A DNA stretch of 64,000 nucleotides from Ottowia beijingensis. GTDB taxonomy: Bacteria; Pseudomonadota; Gammaproteobacteria; Burkholderiales; Burkholderiaceae_C. This document shows, piece by piece, positions 9,408-19,049 of this stretch; position 1 is the first letter of the stretch, and every line of letters starts with the position of its first letter. The notes below the pieces were generated by a model, which saw only the letters and a program-made list of their open reading frames with translations, had not been told where the DNA came from and made no database searches. Made by a program: the position numbers and the translations under genes. Location: contig NZ_JACCKX010000001.1 of assembly GCF_013423955.1 (NCBI RefSeq), forward strand, positions 1,984,001 through 2,048,000, written 5' to 3'.

Positions 9408-9974
9408 TCAGTTCTGCATGATCACCCCGCACGCCAGGCGCGGCCCGGCGTTGCCCACCGGCTGGTGGTTCACGTCGTCCGGGTCGCGGTGCACTATGAC
9501 CGACTTGCCGATGATGCTGTTCACCCCGCGCAGCTTCAGCGTCTGGCTGTTGAACGACACCTTGGCCGCGCCGCTGGCGTCGGCCATCAGCTGCGGCATG
9601 TCGCCCAGGTGGTGCAGGCCGCTGCCGTGCGCGCCGTGCGGCTGGTTGGTGGGGTTGAAGTGGCCGCCCGCGCTGCTGAAGTCGGGCGTCGAGCAGTCGC
9701 CCTTCTCGTGCACGTGGAAGCCGTGCGGCGCGTTCGGCTTCAGCCCGGTGACGGTGCCGGTCACGCTGGTGATGCCGCGCAGCTCGGAGAAGTTGATCAC
9801 GCCCTGCACCGGCGACTGCGGGTTGGGCTGCGGCGTGCCGCCGGCGGCCGAGGTGAGCTTGACGATGGCCACGGTGCGCGGGTTCACCTCGGCGTTCTTC
9901 ATGTTGCTGCAGGCGCCCAGGCCGGCGGCCACGGCCAGCAGCGCGGCGCTGCGCAAAGCGGTTGATTTCAGCAT
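9408..9974 (-). CDS. sodC: Cu/Zn superoxide dismutase, lipoprotein
   Basis: Dismutates superoxide in the periplasm or at the membrane. The 188-residue product has a signal peptide with lipobox LGACS. Metal-binding motifs are GFHVHEKGDCS, GGHFNPTNQPHG, SVIVHRDPDD and the C-terminal GNAGPRLACGVI, so the copper and zinc ligands and the structural disulfide cysteines are present. An Asn/Pro-containing linker follows the lipid anchor. It lies downstream of the NCS2 permease on the same strand but 50 bases away. Intact. Confidence 0.95.
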   Translation of the reverse strand: MLKSTALRSAALLAVAAGLGACSNMKNAEVNPRTVAIVKLTSAAGGTPQPNPQSPVQGVINFSELRGITSVTGTVTGLKPNAPHGFHVHEKGDCSTPDFSSAGGHFNPTNQPHGAHGSGLHHLGDMPQLMADASGAAKVSFNSQTLKLRGVNSIIGKSVIVHRDPDDVNHQPVGNAGPRLACGVIMQN

Positions 9975-10021
9975 GGGGCGTTCTCCTTGTGGACCAGGGT
10001 TGGCAAACGCCCATGCTAGGT

Positions 10022-11300
10022 TCAGCGCCGCAGCAGCGCGTGTAGGAGAACGGCCCCAAAGGTTGCGGTGCCAATCCCACCCAGCGCAAAGTCGCCGAAC
10101 TTGAGCGTGAAGTCGCCCGTGCCCAGCACCAGCGTGATGGCGGCCACCAGCAGGTTGACGGGGTTGCTGAAATCCACCTTGTTGTCGACCCAGATCTTGG
10201 CGCCGGCGATGGTGATGAGGCCGAACACCACGATGCTCACGCCGCCCATCACCGGCAGCGGAATGGCCTGGATGAAGGCACCGAACTTGGGGCTGAAGCC
10301 CAGCACCAGCGCCATCACGGCCGCCACCAAAAACCGCGGTCGAGTAGATGCGCGTGGCGGCCATCACGCCGATGTTCTCGGCATAGGTGGTCACGCCCGT
10401 GCCGCCGGCGGTGCCCGACACCATGGTGGCGAGCCCGTCGGCGCCGAAGGCGCGGCCGATGTAGGGGTCGAGGTTGCGGCCCGTCATGGCCGCCACGGCC
10501 TTGATGTGGCCCAGGTTCTCGGCCACCAGGATCAGCGCCACCGGGGCTATCAGCAGGGCGGCGTTGGTGTCGAACACCGGCGCGGTGAACTTGGGCAGCC
10601 CCACCCAGGGCGCGTTGACGATGCCCGAGAAGTCCATCGGCTTGCCCAGCCCCAGGCCGTTGGCCAGCACCAGATAGATCAGCGTGGCGATCAGCAGCCC
10701 CACCAGAATCAGCAGCCGCTGCACCATGCCGCGCGTGAACACCGCCACCAGCGCCACGCACAGAAAGGTGACCAGCTGCATCCAGCTGTCGAAGTTGCTG
10801 GCCGCCATGTTCTTGATGGGGATGTGCGCCAGGTTCAGGCCGATCACCGCCACCACCGCGCCGGTCACCACCGGCGGCATCAGCCGCTCGATCCAGCCCG
10901 TGCCTACGGCCTGCACGATGGCGCCGATCAGCGCATACAGCAGCCCGCAGAAGATGATGCCGCCCAACGCCACCCCGATGTTGGCGTTGGGCCCCTGGCC
11001 CGCATAGCCGGTGGCCGCGATCACCACGCCGATGAAGGCGAACGACGAGCCCAGGTAGCTGGGCACCTTGCCGCCGGTGACGAAGTAGAAGATCAGCGTG
11101 CCGATTCCGCTCATGAAGATCGCCAGGTTGGGGTCGAACCCCATCAGGATCGGCGCCAGCACCGTGGCGCCGAACATGGCGATGACGTGCTGCACGCCCA
11201 TGGCCGCCGTCTGCGGCCACGGCAGCCGCTCGTCGGGCCCGATCACCCCGCCATCGGCCAGCGCCGACGCCGGCCGCTCCTGCCAGCTCAACAGGCTCAT
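10022..11300 (-). CDS. Uracil/xanthine permease, NCS2 family, frameshifted
   Basis: A nucleobase:cation symporter of about 425 residues with about 12-14 membrane spans. The UraA-like signature includes PWPQTAAMGVQHVIAMFGAT, VAENLGHIKAVAAMTGRNLD, GTAGGTGVTTYAENIGVMAA and PLPVMGGVSIVVFGLI. The Glu residues of VAENLGH and TYAENIG match the substrate and proton-coupling positions of UraA. ATG 11300 follows GGAGCGAGGT. The frame changes near 10327-10331 in a run of five A; removing one A restores AVLVAAVMAL. The GVTTYAEN motif suggests uracil as substrate rather than xanthine. Confidence 0.88.
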
Positions 11301-11355
11301 ACCTCGCTCCTCGTCTTGTGGAAAGTGGCGCAATGGTACGGGCGAACCGGCCCAG

Positions 11356-11807
11356 TCAGGGCCGGCCGTGGGTGCCGTGCACGTGGTTGTCGTGCGCACG
11401 GGCTGGGGTGGCTCGGCGGCCTGCGCCAGGCCCGTCAGGATGCCGCAGTGCGCCGTGTCGCTGGCCTGGCGGCACTGGGCACGCAGATCCTTCAGTTGCC
11501 GCTCCAGCGCGCGCAGCTCGCGGATGCGGGTGGCGATGTGGCCGATGTGCTCGTCCAGCAGATCGTTGACGGCGCCGCAGTCGGCGTCGGGCTGGTCGCG
11601 CCAGGCCAGCAGCGTGCGGATTTCGCCCAGCGACATGTCGAGCCCGCGCCCCTGGCGGATGAAGGCCAGGCGCTCGGCGTGCTCGGCGCCGTAAACGCGG
11701 TAGTTGTTGTCGCCGCGTGCCGGCGCGGGCAGCAGGCCTTCGCGCTCGTAGTAGCGGATGGTGTCGACCGGGGTGCCCGTGGCCTGGGCGAGTTCGCTGA
11801 TCTTCAT
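11356..11807 (-). CDS. cadR: MerR-family metal-responsive regulator (CadR/PbrR-like), frameshifted at C terminus
   Basis: A transcriptional activator of about 150 residues. The N-terminal MerR helix-turn-helix is KISELAQATGTPVDTIRYYE; a dimerisation helix contains LLDEHIGHIATRIRELRALE. Metal-ligand cysteines are seen in DADCGAVNDLL (Cys about 78) and TAHCGILTGL (Cys about 119), the spacing of Cd/Pb/Zn sensors. The C terminus HDNHVHGTHGRP is His-rich as in CadR, but is reached only after a frameshift near 11400-11410 (one base missing). Divergent from cadA, which it presumably activates. Confidence 0.8.
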
Positions 11808-11853
11808 GGGGCCATGGTAATGACCCGGCGCGCGGCGCGCTCGGTGACCTGGG

Positions 11854-11930
11854 TGTGGGAGCGGGCTTGCCCGCGATGGCAGCGCATCGCCCTCAACCAA
11901 CACCGAATCGCGGGCAAGCCCGCTCCCACA
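11854..11930. repeat. REP pair inside the cadR-cadA divergent region
   Basis: Inverted copies of the 24-base REP lie at 11854-11877 and 11907-11930. The pair fills most of the space between cadR and the cadA promoter. Confidence 0.85.
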
Positions 11931-11951
11931 AAGGCGGGGACGCACGGCGGC

Positions 11952-11982
11952 TTGACTCTGGAGTTGCTCCAGGGTTTCCAAT
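11952..11982 (+). promoter_or_regulatory. MerR-type promoter of cadA
   Basis: The -35 box TTGACT (11952-11957) and -10 box TCCAAT (11977-11982) are 19 bases apart, the over-long spacer of MerR-activated promoters. The spacer holds the dyad CTGGAG-TTG-CTCCAG (11958-11972), the expected CadR operator. The predicted transcription start falls on or within a base or two of the cadA ATG at 11989, so the mRNA would be leaderless. Confidence 0.75.
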
Positions 11983-11988
11983 CGAGCC

Positions 11989-14214
11989 ATGAGCACCACG
12001 AGGACATTCGACAGCGTCACCTGGCGCATCCCCAACATGGACTGCGCGGCCGAGGAAAGCGAGATCCGCCACGCCCTGCGCGACGTGGCCGGTGTGCAGC
12101 GGCTGGCCTTCCGCCTGGGCGCGCGCGAGCTGGCGGTGGACGCGCTGCCGGGCGCGCTGCCGGGCATCGAGGCGGCGCTGAAGGGCGCGGGCTTTGCGCC
12201 CACGGGCACGGTGGGCGCGGCGCCCGCGCCGAGCGTCGCGGCGTCGAGCTGCGGCGCCTGTTGCGGATCGGGCTGCGGCAGCGCCGCCGCCGTCGCCGCG
12301 CCGGTCGACGCGAAGCCGTCACCCTGGCAGGCTCTGACCCTGGCGCCCGGCCTGAGCCGCACCGTGGCGGCGCTGGTGCTGGCCCTGGGTGCCGAGCTGC
12401 TCAGCGCCTTCGGCCCCGAATCCGTGCAGTGGCTGGGCATGGCGCTGGCCGTGGCGGCGGTGGCGCTGGCCGGGCTGTCGACCTACATCAAGGGCTTCAA
12501 CGCGCTGCGGCGCGGGCGGCTGAACATCAGCGCGCTGATGACCGTGGCTGTCACCGGCGCCTTCCTGATCGGCGAGTGGCCTGAAGCCGCGATGGTGATG
12601 GCGCTGTACGCGCTGGCCGAATGGCTGGAGGCGCGCGCCGTGGACCGCGCGCGCGGCGCCATCGGAGGCCTGCTGGAGATGGCGCCCGACACCGTGGAGC
12701 AGCGCGATGCCCACGGCCACTGGCACGCCGCCAAGGCCGCCGACGTGCCGCTGGGCGCCGTGATCCGCGTCAAGCCCGGCACGCGGCTGGCGTTGGACGG
12801 CGTGGTGACGGCCGGCCGCAGCGCCATCGACCAGGCGCCCGTCACCGGCGAGAGCCTGCCGGTGGACAAGGCCGAGGGCGACGCGGTGTACGCCGGCACG
12901 CTGAACCAGACCGGCGTGCTGGAAGTGCGCGTGACGGCCGGCGCGCGCGACACGCAGCTGGCACGCATCATCCACGCCGTGGAGCAGGCGCAGAGCGAGC
13001 GCGCGCCCACGCAGGCCTTCATCGACCGCTTTGCCGCGGTCTACACGCCGGCCGTGTTCGTGCTGGCACTGGCCGTGGCGCTGCTGGGGCCGTGGCTGGC
13101 GGGCTGGACGTGGCTGACGGCGATCTACAAGGCGCTGGTGCTGCTGGTCATTGCCTGCCCGTGCGCGCTGGTGATCGCCACGCCGGTGACCATCGTCAGC
13201 GCGCTGGCCAACGCGGCGCGGCGCGGCGTGCTGGTCAAGGGCGGCGTGTACCTGGAAGAAGCGCGCCGCCTGAAGGCCGTGGCGCTGGACAAGACCGGCA
13301 CGCTGACGCTGGGCAAGCCGGTGCTGGTGGCGCATGAATTGCTATCGAATCAAGAGCTTAAAGAGACCGTCCTGTCTGCGGCAGCGGCACTTTCTGCTCA
13401 CAGTGCGCACCCGGTGTCGCAGGCCATCGCGCAGGGGCTGGCGGCGCAGGGCGTGGCGGCCGGCAACGTCGAGCACTTCGTCGACCAGCCGGGGCACGGC
13501 GTCGAAGGCGTGGTGGGCGGGCAGCGGCTGCGCCTCATCAGCCAGCGCGCCGCCGAGGCGCTGGGCCTGGGCAGCGCGTTGCTCACCGAGCGGCTGGCGG
13601 CGCACCAGGCGCAGGGCCGCAGCGTGTCGCTGCTGGCCTCCGACACGGCGGTGCTGGCGCTGTTCGCCGTGGCCGACACGGTGAAGGACCACGCGCCCGA
13701 AGCGGTGCGCGAACTGCACGCGCTGGGCGTGCAGACGGTGATGCTGTCGGGCGACCACCCCGCCGCCGCGCAGGCCGTGGCTGGCGCCGCCGGCGTGGCC
13801 GAGGCGCACGGTCAGCTGCTGCCGGGCGACAAGCTGGCCCGCATCGCCGAGCTGCAGGCGCGCCTGGGTCCCACGGCCATGGTGGGCGACGGCATCAACG
13901 ACGCGCCGGCGCTGGCGGCGGCCGACATCGGCATCGCCATGGGTTCGGCCGGCACCGACATCGCCATGGAAGCCGCCGACGTGGTGGTGATGAACGACGA
14001 CCTGCGCCGCCTGCCCGGCCTGATCCGCCTGTCGCGCCGCACGCACGGCGTGCTGTGGCAGAACATCGTGCTGGCGCTGGGCATCAAGGCGGCCTTCCTG
14101 GGGCTGGCGCTGGCAGGGCTGGCGACGATGTGGATGGCGGTGTTCGCCGACATGGGCGCCAGCCTGATCGTGGTGGCCAATGGGCTGCGCATGCTGCGGG
14201 GCGGGCGGGCGTAG
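11989..14214 (+). CDS. cadA: Heavy-metal P1B-type ATPase, Cd/Zn/Pb exporter
   Basis: Exports Cd2+, Zn2+ or Pb2+ from the cytoplasm at the cost of ATP. 741 residues. The N-terminal HMA domain has IPNMDCAAEESEIR, the single-Cys DCxxEE form typical of Zn/Cd pumps, followed by a Cys-rich SCGACCGSGCGS. The core shows TGES, the membrane metal site IACPCALVIATP, the phosphorylation site DKTGTLT, the SAHP nucleotide motif and GDGINDAPAL. About residue 450 the codons match an ATAGCTG repeat (HELLSNQELKE, 13338-13375), in a loop of the nucleotide-binding domain. Divergent from cadR; intact. Confidence 0.93.
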   Translation: MSTTRTFDSVTWRIPNMDCAAEESEIRHALRDVAGVQRLAFRLGARELAVDALPGALPGIEAALKGAGFAPTGTVGAAPAPSVAASSCGACCGSGCGSAAAVAAPVDAKPSPWQALTLAPGLSRTVAALVLALGAELLSAFGPESVQWLGMALAVAAVALAGLSTYIKGFNALRRGRLNISALMTVAVTGAFLIGEWPEAAMVMALYALAEWLEARAVDRARGAIGGLLEMAPDTVEQRDAHGHWHAAKAADVPLGAVIRVKPGTRLALDGVVTAGRSAIDQAPVTGESLPVDKAEGDAVYAGTLNQTGVLEVRVTAGARDTQLARIIHAVEQAQSERAPTQAFIDRFAAVYTPAVFVLALAVALLGPWLAGWTWLTAIYKALVLLVIACPCALVIATPVTIVSALANAARRGVLVKGGVYLEEARRLKAVALDKTGTLTLGKPVLVAHELLSNQELKETVLSAAAALSAHSAHPVSQAIAQGLAAQGVAAGNVEHFVDQPGHGVEGVVGGQRLRLISQRAAEALGLGSALLTERLAAHQAQGRSVSLLASDTAVLALFAVADTVKDHAPEAVRELHALGVQTVMLSGDHPAAAQAVAGAAGVAEAHGQLLPGDKLARIAELQARLGPTAMVGDGINDAPALAAADIGIAMGSAGTDIAMEAADVVVMNDDLRRLPGLIRLSRRTHGVLWQNIVLALGIKAAFLGLALAGLATMWMAVFADMGASLIVVANGLRMLRGGRA

Positions 14215-14215
14215 T

Positions 14216-14310
14216 TCAAAAAGAGAGCTGCTTGCGCTCTTCACACAATGTTTTCAGATTGTTTTGTCTTGAATTTGATACTGGATGGGCGTAAACAGCT
14301 ATCAATAGAG
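14216..14310. repeat. Degenerate ATAGCTG-family repeats after cadA
   Basis: Contains GAGAGCTGCTTGCGCTCTTC, a short hairpin, and later CTTGAATTTGATACTGGATG followed by CAGCTATCAATAG, an inverted degenerate copy. It follows the cadA stop and could form a weak transcription terminator. Confidence 0.5.
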
Positions 14311-14412
14311 AAGTGAATTGCGTGGCAGCGGCACGAGCCAACCGCCGCTGTCACGCCTTGGTCACGGCCGTGACACAGACTGGCGGACTCTGAATTTCAC
14401 GGCTTTTCATCC

Positions 14413-16420
14413 ATGGAAAAAGCGATGCCGTCGCCACGCTGGGCGAGCAGGCGCCGGCGCTGGCCTCGCTGCTGCGGCCGGCGCAGGTGCGCGCCGCGCT
14501 CAAGGCCAACGACCGCCTGAAGCTCTACCTGAGCGTGCTGCAGGCCGCGCACGCCCATGCCCACCACCCGCGCGAGGCCGCGCTGGACCTGTCGCGCGAG
14601 ATCGCCGCCGCCGACATCACCGTGCGCGCCGAGGCCGACTGGCTGCACGACCTGCCCGCTACCGCCGCCAGCGAAGCCGATGGCGCCCTGCGCGTGCCCG
14701 ATCTGCCGCGCCTGGCGCTGCGCCTGGCCGACGACCTGGGTGTGATGGCGCGCCCGCTGGTCGAAGGCGACGGTGCCGACGCTGCATTCGCCGAGCGCGT
14801 GACGCACTGGCATGCCGAGCTGAATGCACTGTCCGGCCCGGTGCTGGCCGCCGCGCAGATCGAGGCGCTGACCCATGGCCAGCGCGCGCGCGGCGACAGC
14901 CTGCACATCATGGTGATGGACCTGCACAAGGCGCTCAATCGCCTGGCGGCCGGGCTGTCCACCGACCGCATCGACGGCGCGCACTGCTGGCAGCTGGCGG
15001 GCGACGACAGCGACCGCCCGCGCATCGCCGCCTTCATGCGCGGGCTGAACCGCACCGCGCCGCTCAAGTTCGACCACCCCGGCCTCGACACGGCCGCCAC
15101 GCGCGACGGCGACAAGCTGCTGATCCAGAACGACATCGGCACCAACGACGCGCACGTGCTGGTGATCCAGGTCGACACCGCCGCCGCGCCGCAGGTCATC
15201 ACGCTGACCTATTCCGACCTGCACCGCCAGCGCTTCGGCTTCTTCCAGCGCCTGCTGGCCGAGGTGGGCGCGCACTGGGGCCAGGCCGAGCAGCGCACCA
15301 CCCAGGGCCTGAACCAGGGCGACGCCTATCACGTGGGCACCGCGCGCTTCGAGGCGCACGATGAAGCCGAACTGGCGCAGCAGCTCGAAGGCATCGGCGA
15401 GCGCATCGTGTTCCTGATCGACTGGAACCGCGCGCGCAAGCGCTTGCTGCACTTCGTCAGCCGCGAAGGCGCGGTGGCGGTGCTGGAGGCCAGCACGCGT
15501 GCCCGCGCCGGCCACATGGCGTGGCTGAACGCCGGCGCCGAGCGCCTGATCTGGGACGCCATGGCCGCGCAAGGCCCCAGCCAGTTCCGCCTGGGTGACC
15601 GGCTGGACCAGGTGCTGGGCGAGGCCGAGGCGCGCGACTTTCTGGCCGGCGTGCTCATCAACGCCGCCCACCACCCCAACGCGCCGGCGCTGCTGCTCGA
15701 CCAGACCCAGGCCCAGCTGGCGCGCCGCCTGCGCGGCCGCCGCGGCGACGACGACCTGCTGGAAGAACACGCCGCCTACTGCCACGCCCTGGCGCAAGGC
15801 CTGCGCGACGCGCTGGCGCACGGGCTGGAGCGCGACGCCCCCGCCGCCGAGCGTCTGGCCGCGCGCGCCAAGGACTGGGAGCGCCACGCCGACCAGCTGG
15901 TGGTGCACGCGCGCGAGCTGGCCGAGCACCAGCCGCAATGGCGCCCGCTGATGCAGCTGCTGCACCACAGCGACGACGTGGCCGACGCGCTGGAGGAAGC
16001 CTGCTTCGTGCTCAGCCTGCTGGCCGAGCATGTCGACGCCACCCCGCCATCGACGGCTGGACTGCCCCCGTGCGCCAGGTGCTGACCGAGCTGGCCGACG
16101 CCGTGCTGAACGCCGTGCAGGACCACGTCAAGGCCCTGGCCGTGGCGCGCACGCTGGGCGAGGCCAGCGCCGGCGACGACCAGTCCGAATACCTGTCGGC
16201 CGCCTGGCGCGTGCAGCAGGCCGAGCGCCACTGCGACGAGCTGCTGCGCCGCGCCCGCCGCGAACTGGCCACGCAATGCCGCGAACAGCCCGACGCCGTG
16301 GCGCTGACCCTGGGCAACGAACTGGCCGCCGCCATCGAGCAGGCCAGCGACGCCCTGCTGACCCTGGGCTGGGGCCTGCGCGAGCGCACCATGCAGCGCA
16401 TGGGCGTGGCGGCGGCGTGA
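14413..16420 (+). CDS. Large PhoU/DUF47-like helical protein, frameshifted
   Basis: A mostly helical protein of about 669 residues. The C-terminal third (HADQLVVHARELAEHQPQWR, LHHSDDVADALEEACFVL) resembles PhoU/DUF47 helical bundles. The middle holds a conserved-looking mixed region, KFDHPGLDTAATRDGDKLLI and QNDIGTNDAHVLVIQV. I do not recognise a characterised homologue. The real start is probably ATG 14413, joined to DAVATLGEQAPALASLL after a missing A near 14416-14421. A second base is missing near 16045. The next gene encodes a truncated PPDK, suggesting a two-gene functional unit. Confidence 0.55.
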
Positions 16421-17046
16421 GCGGCAGACGCGCGCCCGTCGCCCATTCCCCATGCCGGCCACCGCCCCCGGACACTCCCTCTCCCGCTGGCGGGAGAGGG
16501 CAGGGTGAGGGCGAACGCCACCACCACCCCGCCCGTTCCTCTCCCCGCCGCCGCCGCCGCCCGCGTCGCTCCCTCCCCGCTGGGGAGGGCTGGGGTGGGG
16601 CCGCCCGCTGCCCAGCACTACCGCCGACCCTCACCCCGCCCTCTCCCGCCAGCGGGAGAGGGAGCTTCCGCACCGATGCGAGCGCCCGCAGGCCAGCGAC
16701 GCCCTGCTCACGCTGGGCTGGGGCCTGCGCGAACGCACCATGCAGCGCATGGGCGTGGCCGCGGCGTGAGCGGCAGACGATAGACGCGCACCCGTCGCCC
16801 ATTCCCATGTCAGTCACCGCCCCCGGACACTCCCTCTCCCGCTGGCGGGAGAGGGCAGGGTGAGGGCGAACGCCACCACCACCCCGCCCGTTCCTCTCCC
16901 CGCCGCCGCCGCCCGCGTCGCTCCCTCCCCGCTGGGGAGGGCTGGGGTGGGGCCGCCCGCTGCCCCACACCACCGCCGACCCTCACCCCGCCCTCTCCCG
17001 CCCGCGGGAGAGGGAGCTTCCGCGCCTGCGCGAGCGCCCGCAGGTA
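16342..17046. repeat. Tandem duplication of about 350 bases
   Basis: Two adjacent units offset by about 349 bases: 16342 to about 16690 and 16691 to about 17046. Each begins with the last 25 codons of the PhoU-like gene (GGCCAGCGACGCCCTGCT) and ends at GAGCGCCCGCAGG. Each contains an inverted pair of CCCTCTCCCGCTGGCGGGAG. The second unit therefore carries a non-functional copy of the gene's 3' end, at 16691-16769. The 656-base gap to the next gene holds nothing else. Confidence 0.8.
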
Positions 17047-17076
17047 GGCGTCACCCTCGCCCCCTGATACCCCACC

Positions 17077-18681
17077 ATGAACGCCCGCGACACCACCCAC
17101 TTCCTCCGCAGCCCACGCCGTGGCGCTGATCGGCTGCGGCCCCAAGCCCCGCACGCCGGACGTGCCGCCGCCCGAGGCCATCGGCTTCAAGGCGCACAAC
17201 CTGGCGCGCATGGCCGCCATGGCCCTGCCGGTGCCGCCAGCCTTCGTGCTGGGCACCGGCTGGTGCGCCGACCCGGCCGCGCTCAGGCCCGAGGTGTGGC
17301 AACCAGCGCTGGCCGCGCTGGAGCACGCCAGCGATGCCCGCTTCGGCGATGCGCGCCAGCCGCTGCTGCTGTCGGTGCGCTCGGGCGCGCCGGTGTCGAT
17401 GCCGGGCATGATGGAAACGCTGCTCAACATCGGCCTGTGCGATGCCACGCTGCCCGGCTTTCTGCGCGCCACCGGCAACCCGCGCCTGGTGTGGGACGCC
17501 TACCGCCGCCTGGTGGCCGGCTTCGGCGAGGTGGTGCTGGGCATCGACGCCGCGGTGTTCGAGGCCGACCTGGCCCAGATCGCCGCCGGCCGCGACGAGC
17601 GCGAGCTGGACTTTGCCGAGCTGCGCGCCCTCACGCGCGCCCACCTGGCCAGCGTGCAGCGCGTGGCCGGCCAGCCCTTCCCGCAGTCGCCGCGCGATCA
17701 GCTCACGCAGGCCATCGCCGCCGTGTTCGCCAGCTGGCAGGCGCCCAAGGCGCGCGACTACCGGCGCCTGAACGGCATTGCCGACAGCATCGGCACGGCC
17801 GTCACCGTGCAGCGCATGGTGTTCGGCAACGCCGGCGGCACCTCGGGCGCGGGCGTGGGCTTCACGCGCCACCCTCGACCGGCGAGCCGGCGCCCTGGGT
17901 CGACTTTCTGTTCAACGCCCAGGGCGAGGACGTGGTGTCGGGCCGGCGCAGCGCGCAGGGCCACGACCAGCTGGCCGCCGCCGCACCGCCCGTGTGGCAC
18001 GAGCTGCTGGCCGCCACGCAGCAGCTCGAGCAGGCCTTCGGCGACATGCAGGACTTCGAATTCACGGTCGAGAACGGCCGCCTGTGGTTGCTGCAGACCC
18101 GCGCCGGCAAGCGCACGGCGCAGGCCACCGCGCGCATCGCGCTCGACCTGGCCGACGAGGGCGTCATCAGCCTTGACGAGGCGCGCCGCCGCACCGAGGG
18201 CCTGGGTGAAGACCAGCTGGCCGTGCCGCGCGTGGTCACCGAAGACGGCGCGGCCCAGCCGCTGGCGCAGGCCGTGAGCGCCGCGCACGGCGTGGCCATC
18301 GGCGAGATCGTGCTCGACGAAGCCGCTGCCCGCGCCCGCCAGGCGGCCGGCGCCACCGTGCTGCTGCTGCGCCAGGACGCCGAAACGCGCGACCTGGCCG
18401 CGCTCGACATCGCCGCCGGCCTGCTGACGGCGCGCGGCGCCCGCACGTCACACGCCGCCGTGGTGGCGCGCCAGCTCGGTAAGGTGTGCCTGGTCGGCTG
18501 CGAGCAACTGGTGATCGACACCCCGCACCGCCGCGTGCGCCTGGGCGGCGAGGAGCTGGCCGAGGGCGAGGTGCTGACGCTGGACGGCGGCAGCGGCGCC
18601 ATCTGGCGCGGCGCGGTGCGCACGGTGCGCGAAGTGCCGCAGGACTTGATGGCGCGGCTGGCGGCGCTGCGGGCGGGCTAA
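17077..18681 (+). CDS. Pyruvate-phosphate-dikinase-like protein lacking the PEP/pyruvate domain, frameshifted
   Basis: About 534 residues. It has the PPDK ATP-grasp domain: LSVRSGAPVSMPGMMETLLN, GGTSGAGVGFTRHPSTGEPA, FNAQGEDVVSGRR and DMQDFEFTVENGRLWLLQTR. The phosphohistidine swivelling domain follows, with catalytic His in GARTSHAAVVARQLGKVCLV. It ends soon after this domain at about 534 residues, where PPDK (about 880) would continue into the PEP/pyruvate barrel. It should be able to phosphorylate its own His with ATP, but the acceptor is unknown. Frame changes occur near 17108 and 17876. Probably co-transcribed with the upstream PhoU-like gene. Confidence 0.75.
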   Translation: MNARDTTHFLRSPRRGADRLRPQAPHAGRAAARGHRLQGAQPGAHGRHGPAGAASLRAGHRLVRRPGRAQARGVATSAGRAGARQRCPLRRCAPAAAAVGALGRAGVDAGHDGNAAQHRPVRCHAARLSARHRQPAPGVGRLPPPGGRLRRGGAGHRRRGVRGRPGPDRRRPRRARAGLCRAARPHARPPGQRAARGRPALPAVAARSAHAGHRRRVRQLAGAQGARLPAPERHCRQHRHGRHRAAHGVRQRRRHLGRGRGLHAPPSTGEPAPWVDFLFNAQGEDVVSGRRSAQGHDQLAAAAPPVWHELLAATQQLEQAFGDMQDFEFTVENGRLWLLQTRAGKRTAQATARIALDLADEGVISLDEARRRTEGLGEDQLAVPRVVTEDGAAQPLAQAVSAAHGVAIGEIVLDEAAARARQAAGATVLLLRQDAETRDLAALDIAAGLLTARGARTSHAAVVARQLGKVCLVGCEQLVIDTPHRRVRLGGEELAEGEVLTLDGGSGAIWRGAVRTVREVPQDLMARLAALRAG

Positions 18682-18724
18682 GCCCACCGCTGCGGCCCCT
18701 GCTCGTCGCGTGATGGCCGAGCCT

Positions 18725-18801
18725 TGTGGGAGCGGGCTTGCCCGCGATGGCGCCGCCGCGCCTGCACCCGATGCCCGATCGCGGGCAAGCCCGCTCCCAC
18801 A
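18725..18801. repeat. REP pair (BIME-like)
   Basis: Inverted copies of TGTGGGAGCGGGCTTGCCCG separated by about 30 bases. Same element as at 9217-9292 and 11854-11930. Confidence 0.85.
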
Positions 18802-18810
18802 GGGATGTGT

Positions 18811-18883
18811 GGATACTCCCCAATAGGGCGGCCGTCAGCGCCCGTCCATCAAGCGCTGGCGCTTGATACTCCCTTTCAATGTT
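18811..18883. repeat. ATACTCC-family interspersed repeat
   Basis: It begins GGATACTCCCCAATAGGG and ends GCGCTTGATACTCCCTTT, with CATCAAGCGCTGGCGCTTGA inside forming a hairpin. Confidence 0.65.
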
Positions 18884-19049
18884 CAGGATCCCTGCTTTCC
18901 CAGCGTCAAATCCGCCGATGTCGATGCAGGGCCGGCCGTCGTGCTGGCGAGATCAGGCGCGTTGTTTCCAAAGAGGCACTGGGTAGCCCATGCACGGGCG
19001 CGAAGTGCCCGCCCTGCCTGGCTGCACCTGCGCCCTGGCGCCGCACCGC

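Larger units (their letters stand above)
18682..19049. other. Intergenic region with repeats only
   Basis: A 368-base gap between convergent genes. It contains a REP pair at 18725-18801 and an ATACTCC-family repeat at 18811-18883. The remaining 165 bases show no convincing gene. Confidence 0.6.

Noticed and set aside
9408..12440. A 1010-codon open frame on the minus strand
   Set aside because: It is three genes (cadR, permease, sodC) that happen to share a frame without stops because of a frameshift at the cadR end; each has its own start and family match.
10068..12584. An 838-codon plus-strand frame
   Set aside because: It is antisense to the permease and cadR and overlaps cadA; low-complexity His/Arg/Gly translation without any domain.
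16466..17040. CRISPR array
   Set aside because: The repeated CTCTCCCGC units are inverted pairs within a tandem duplication, without regular spacers.
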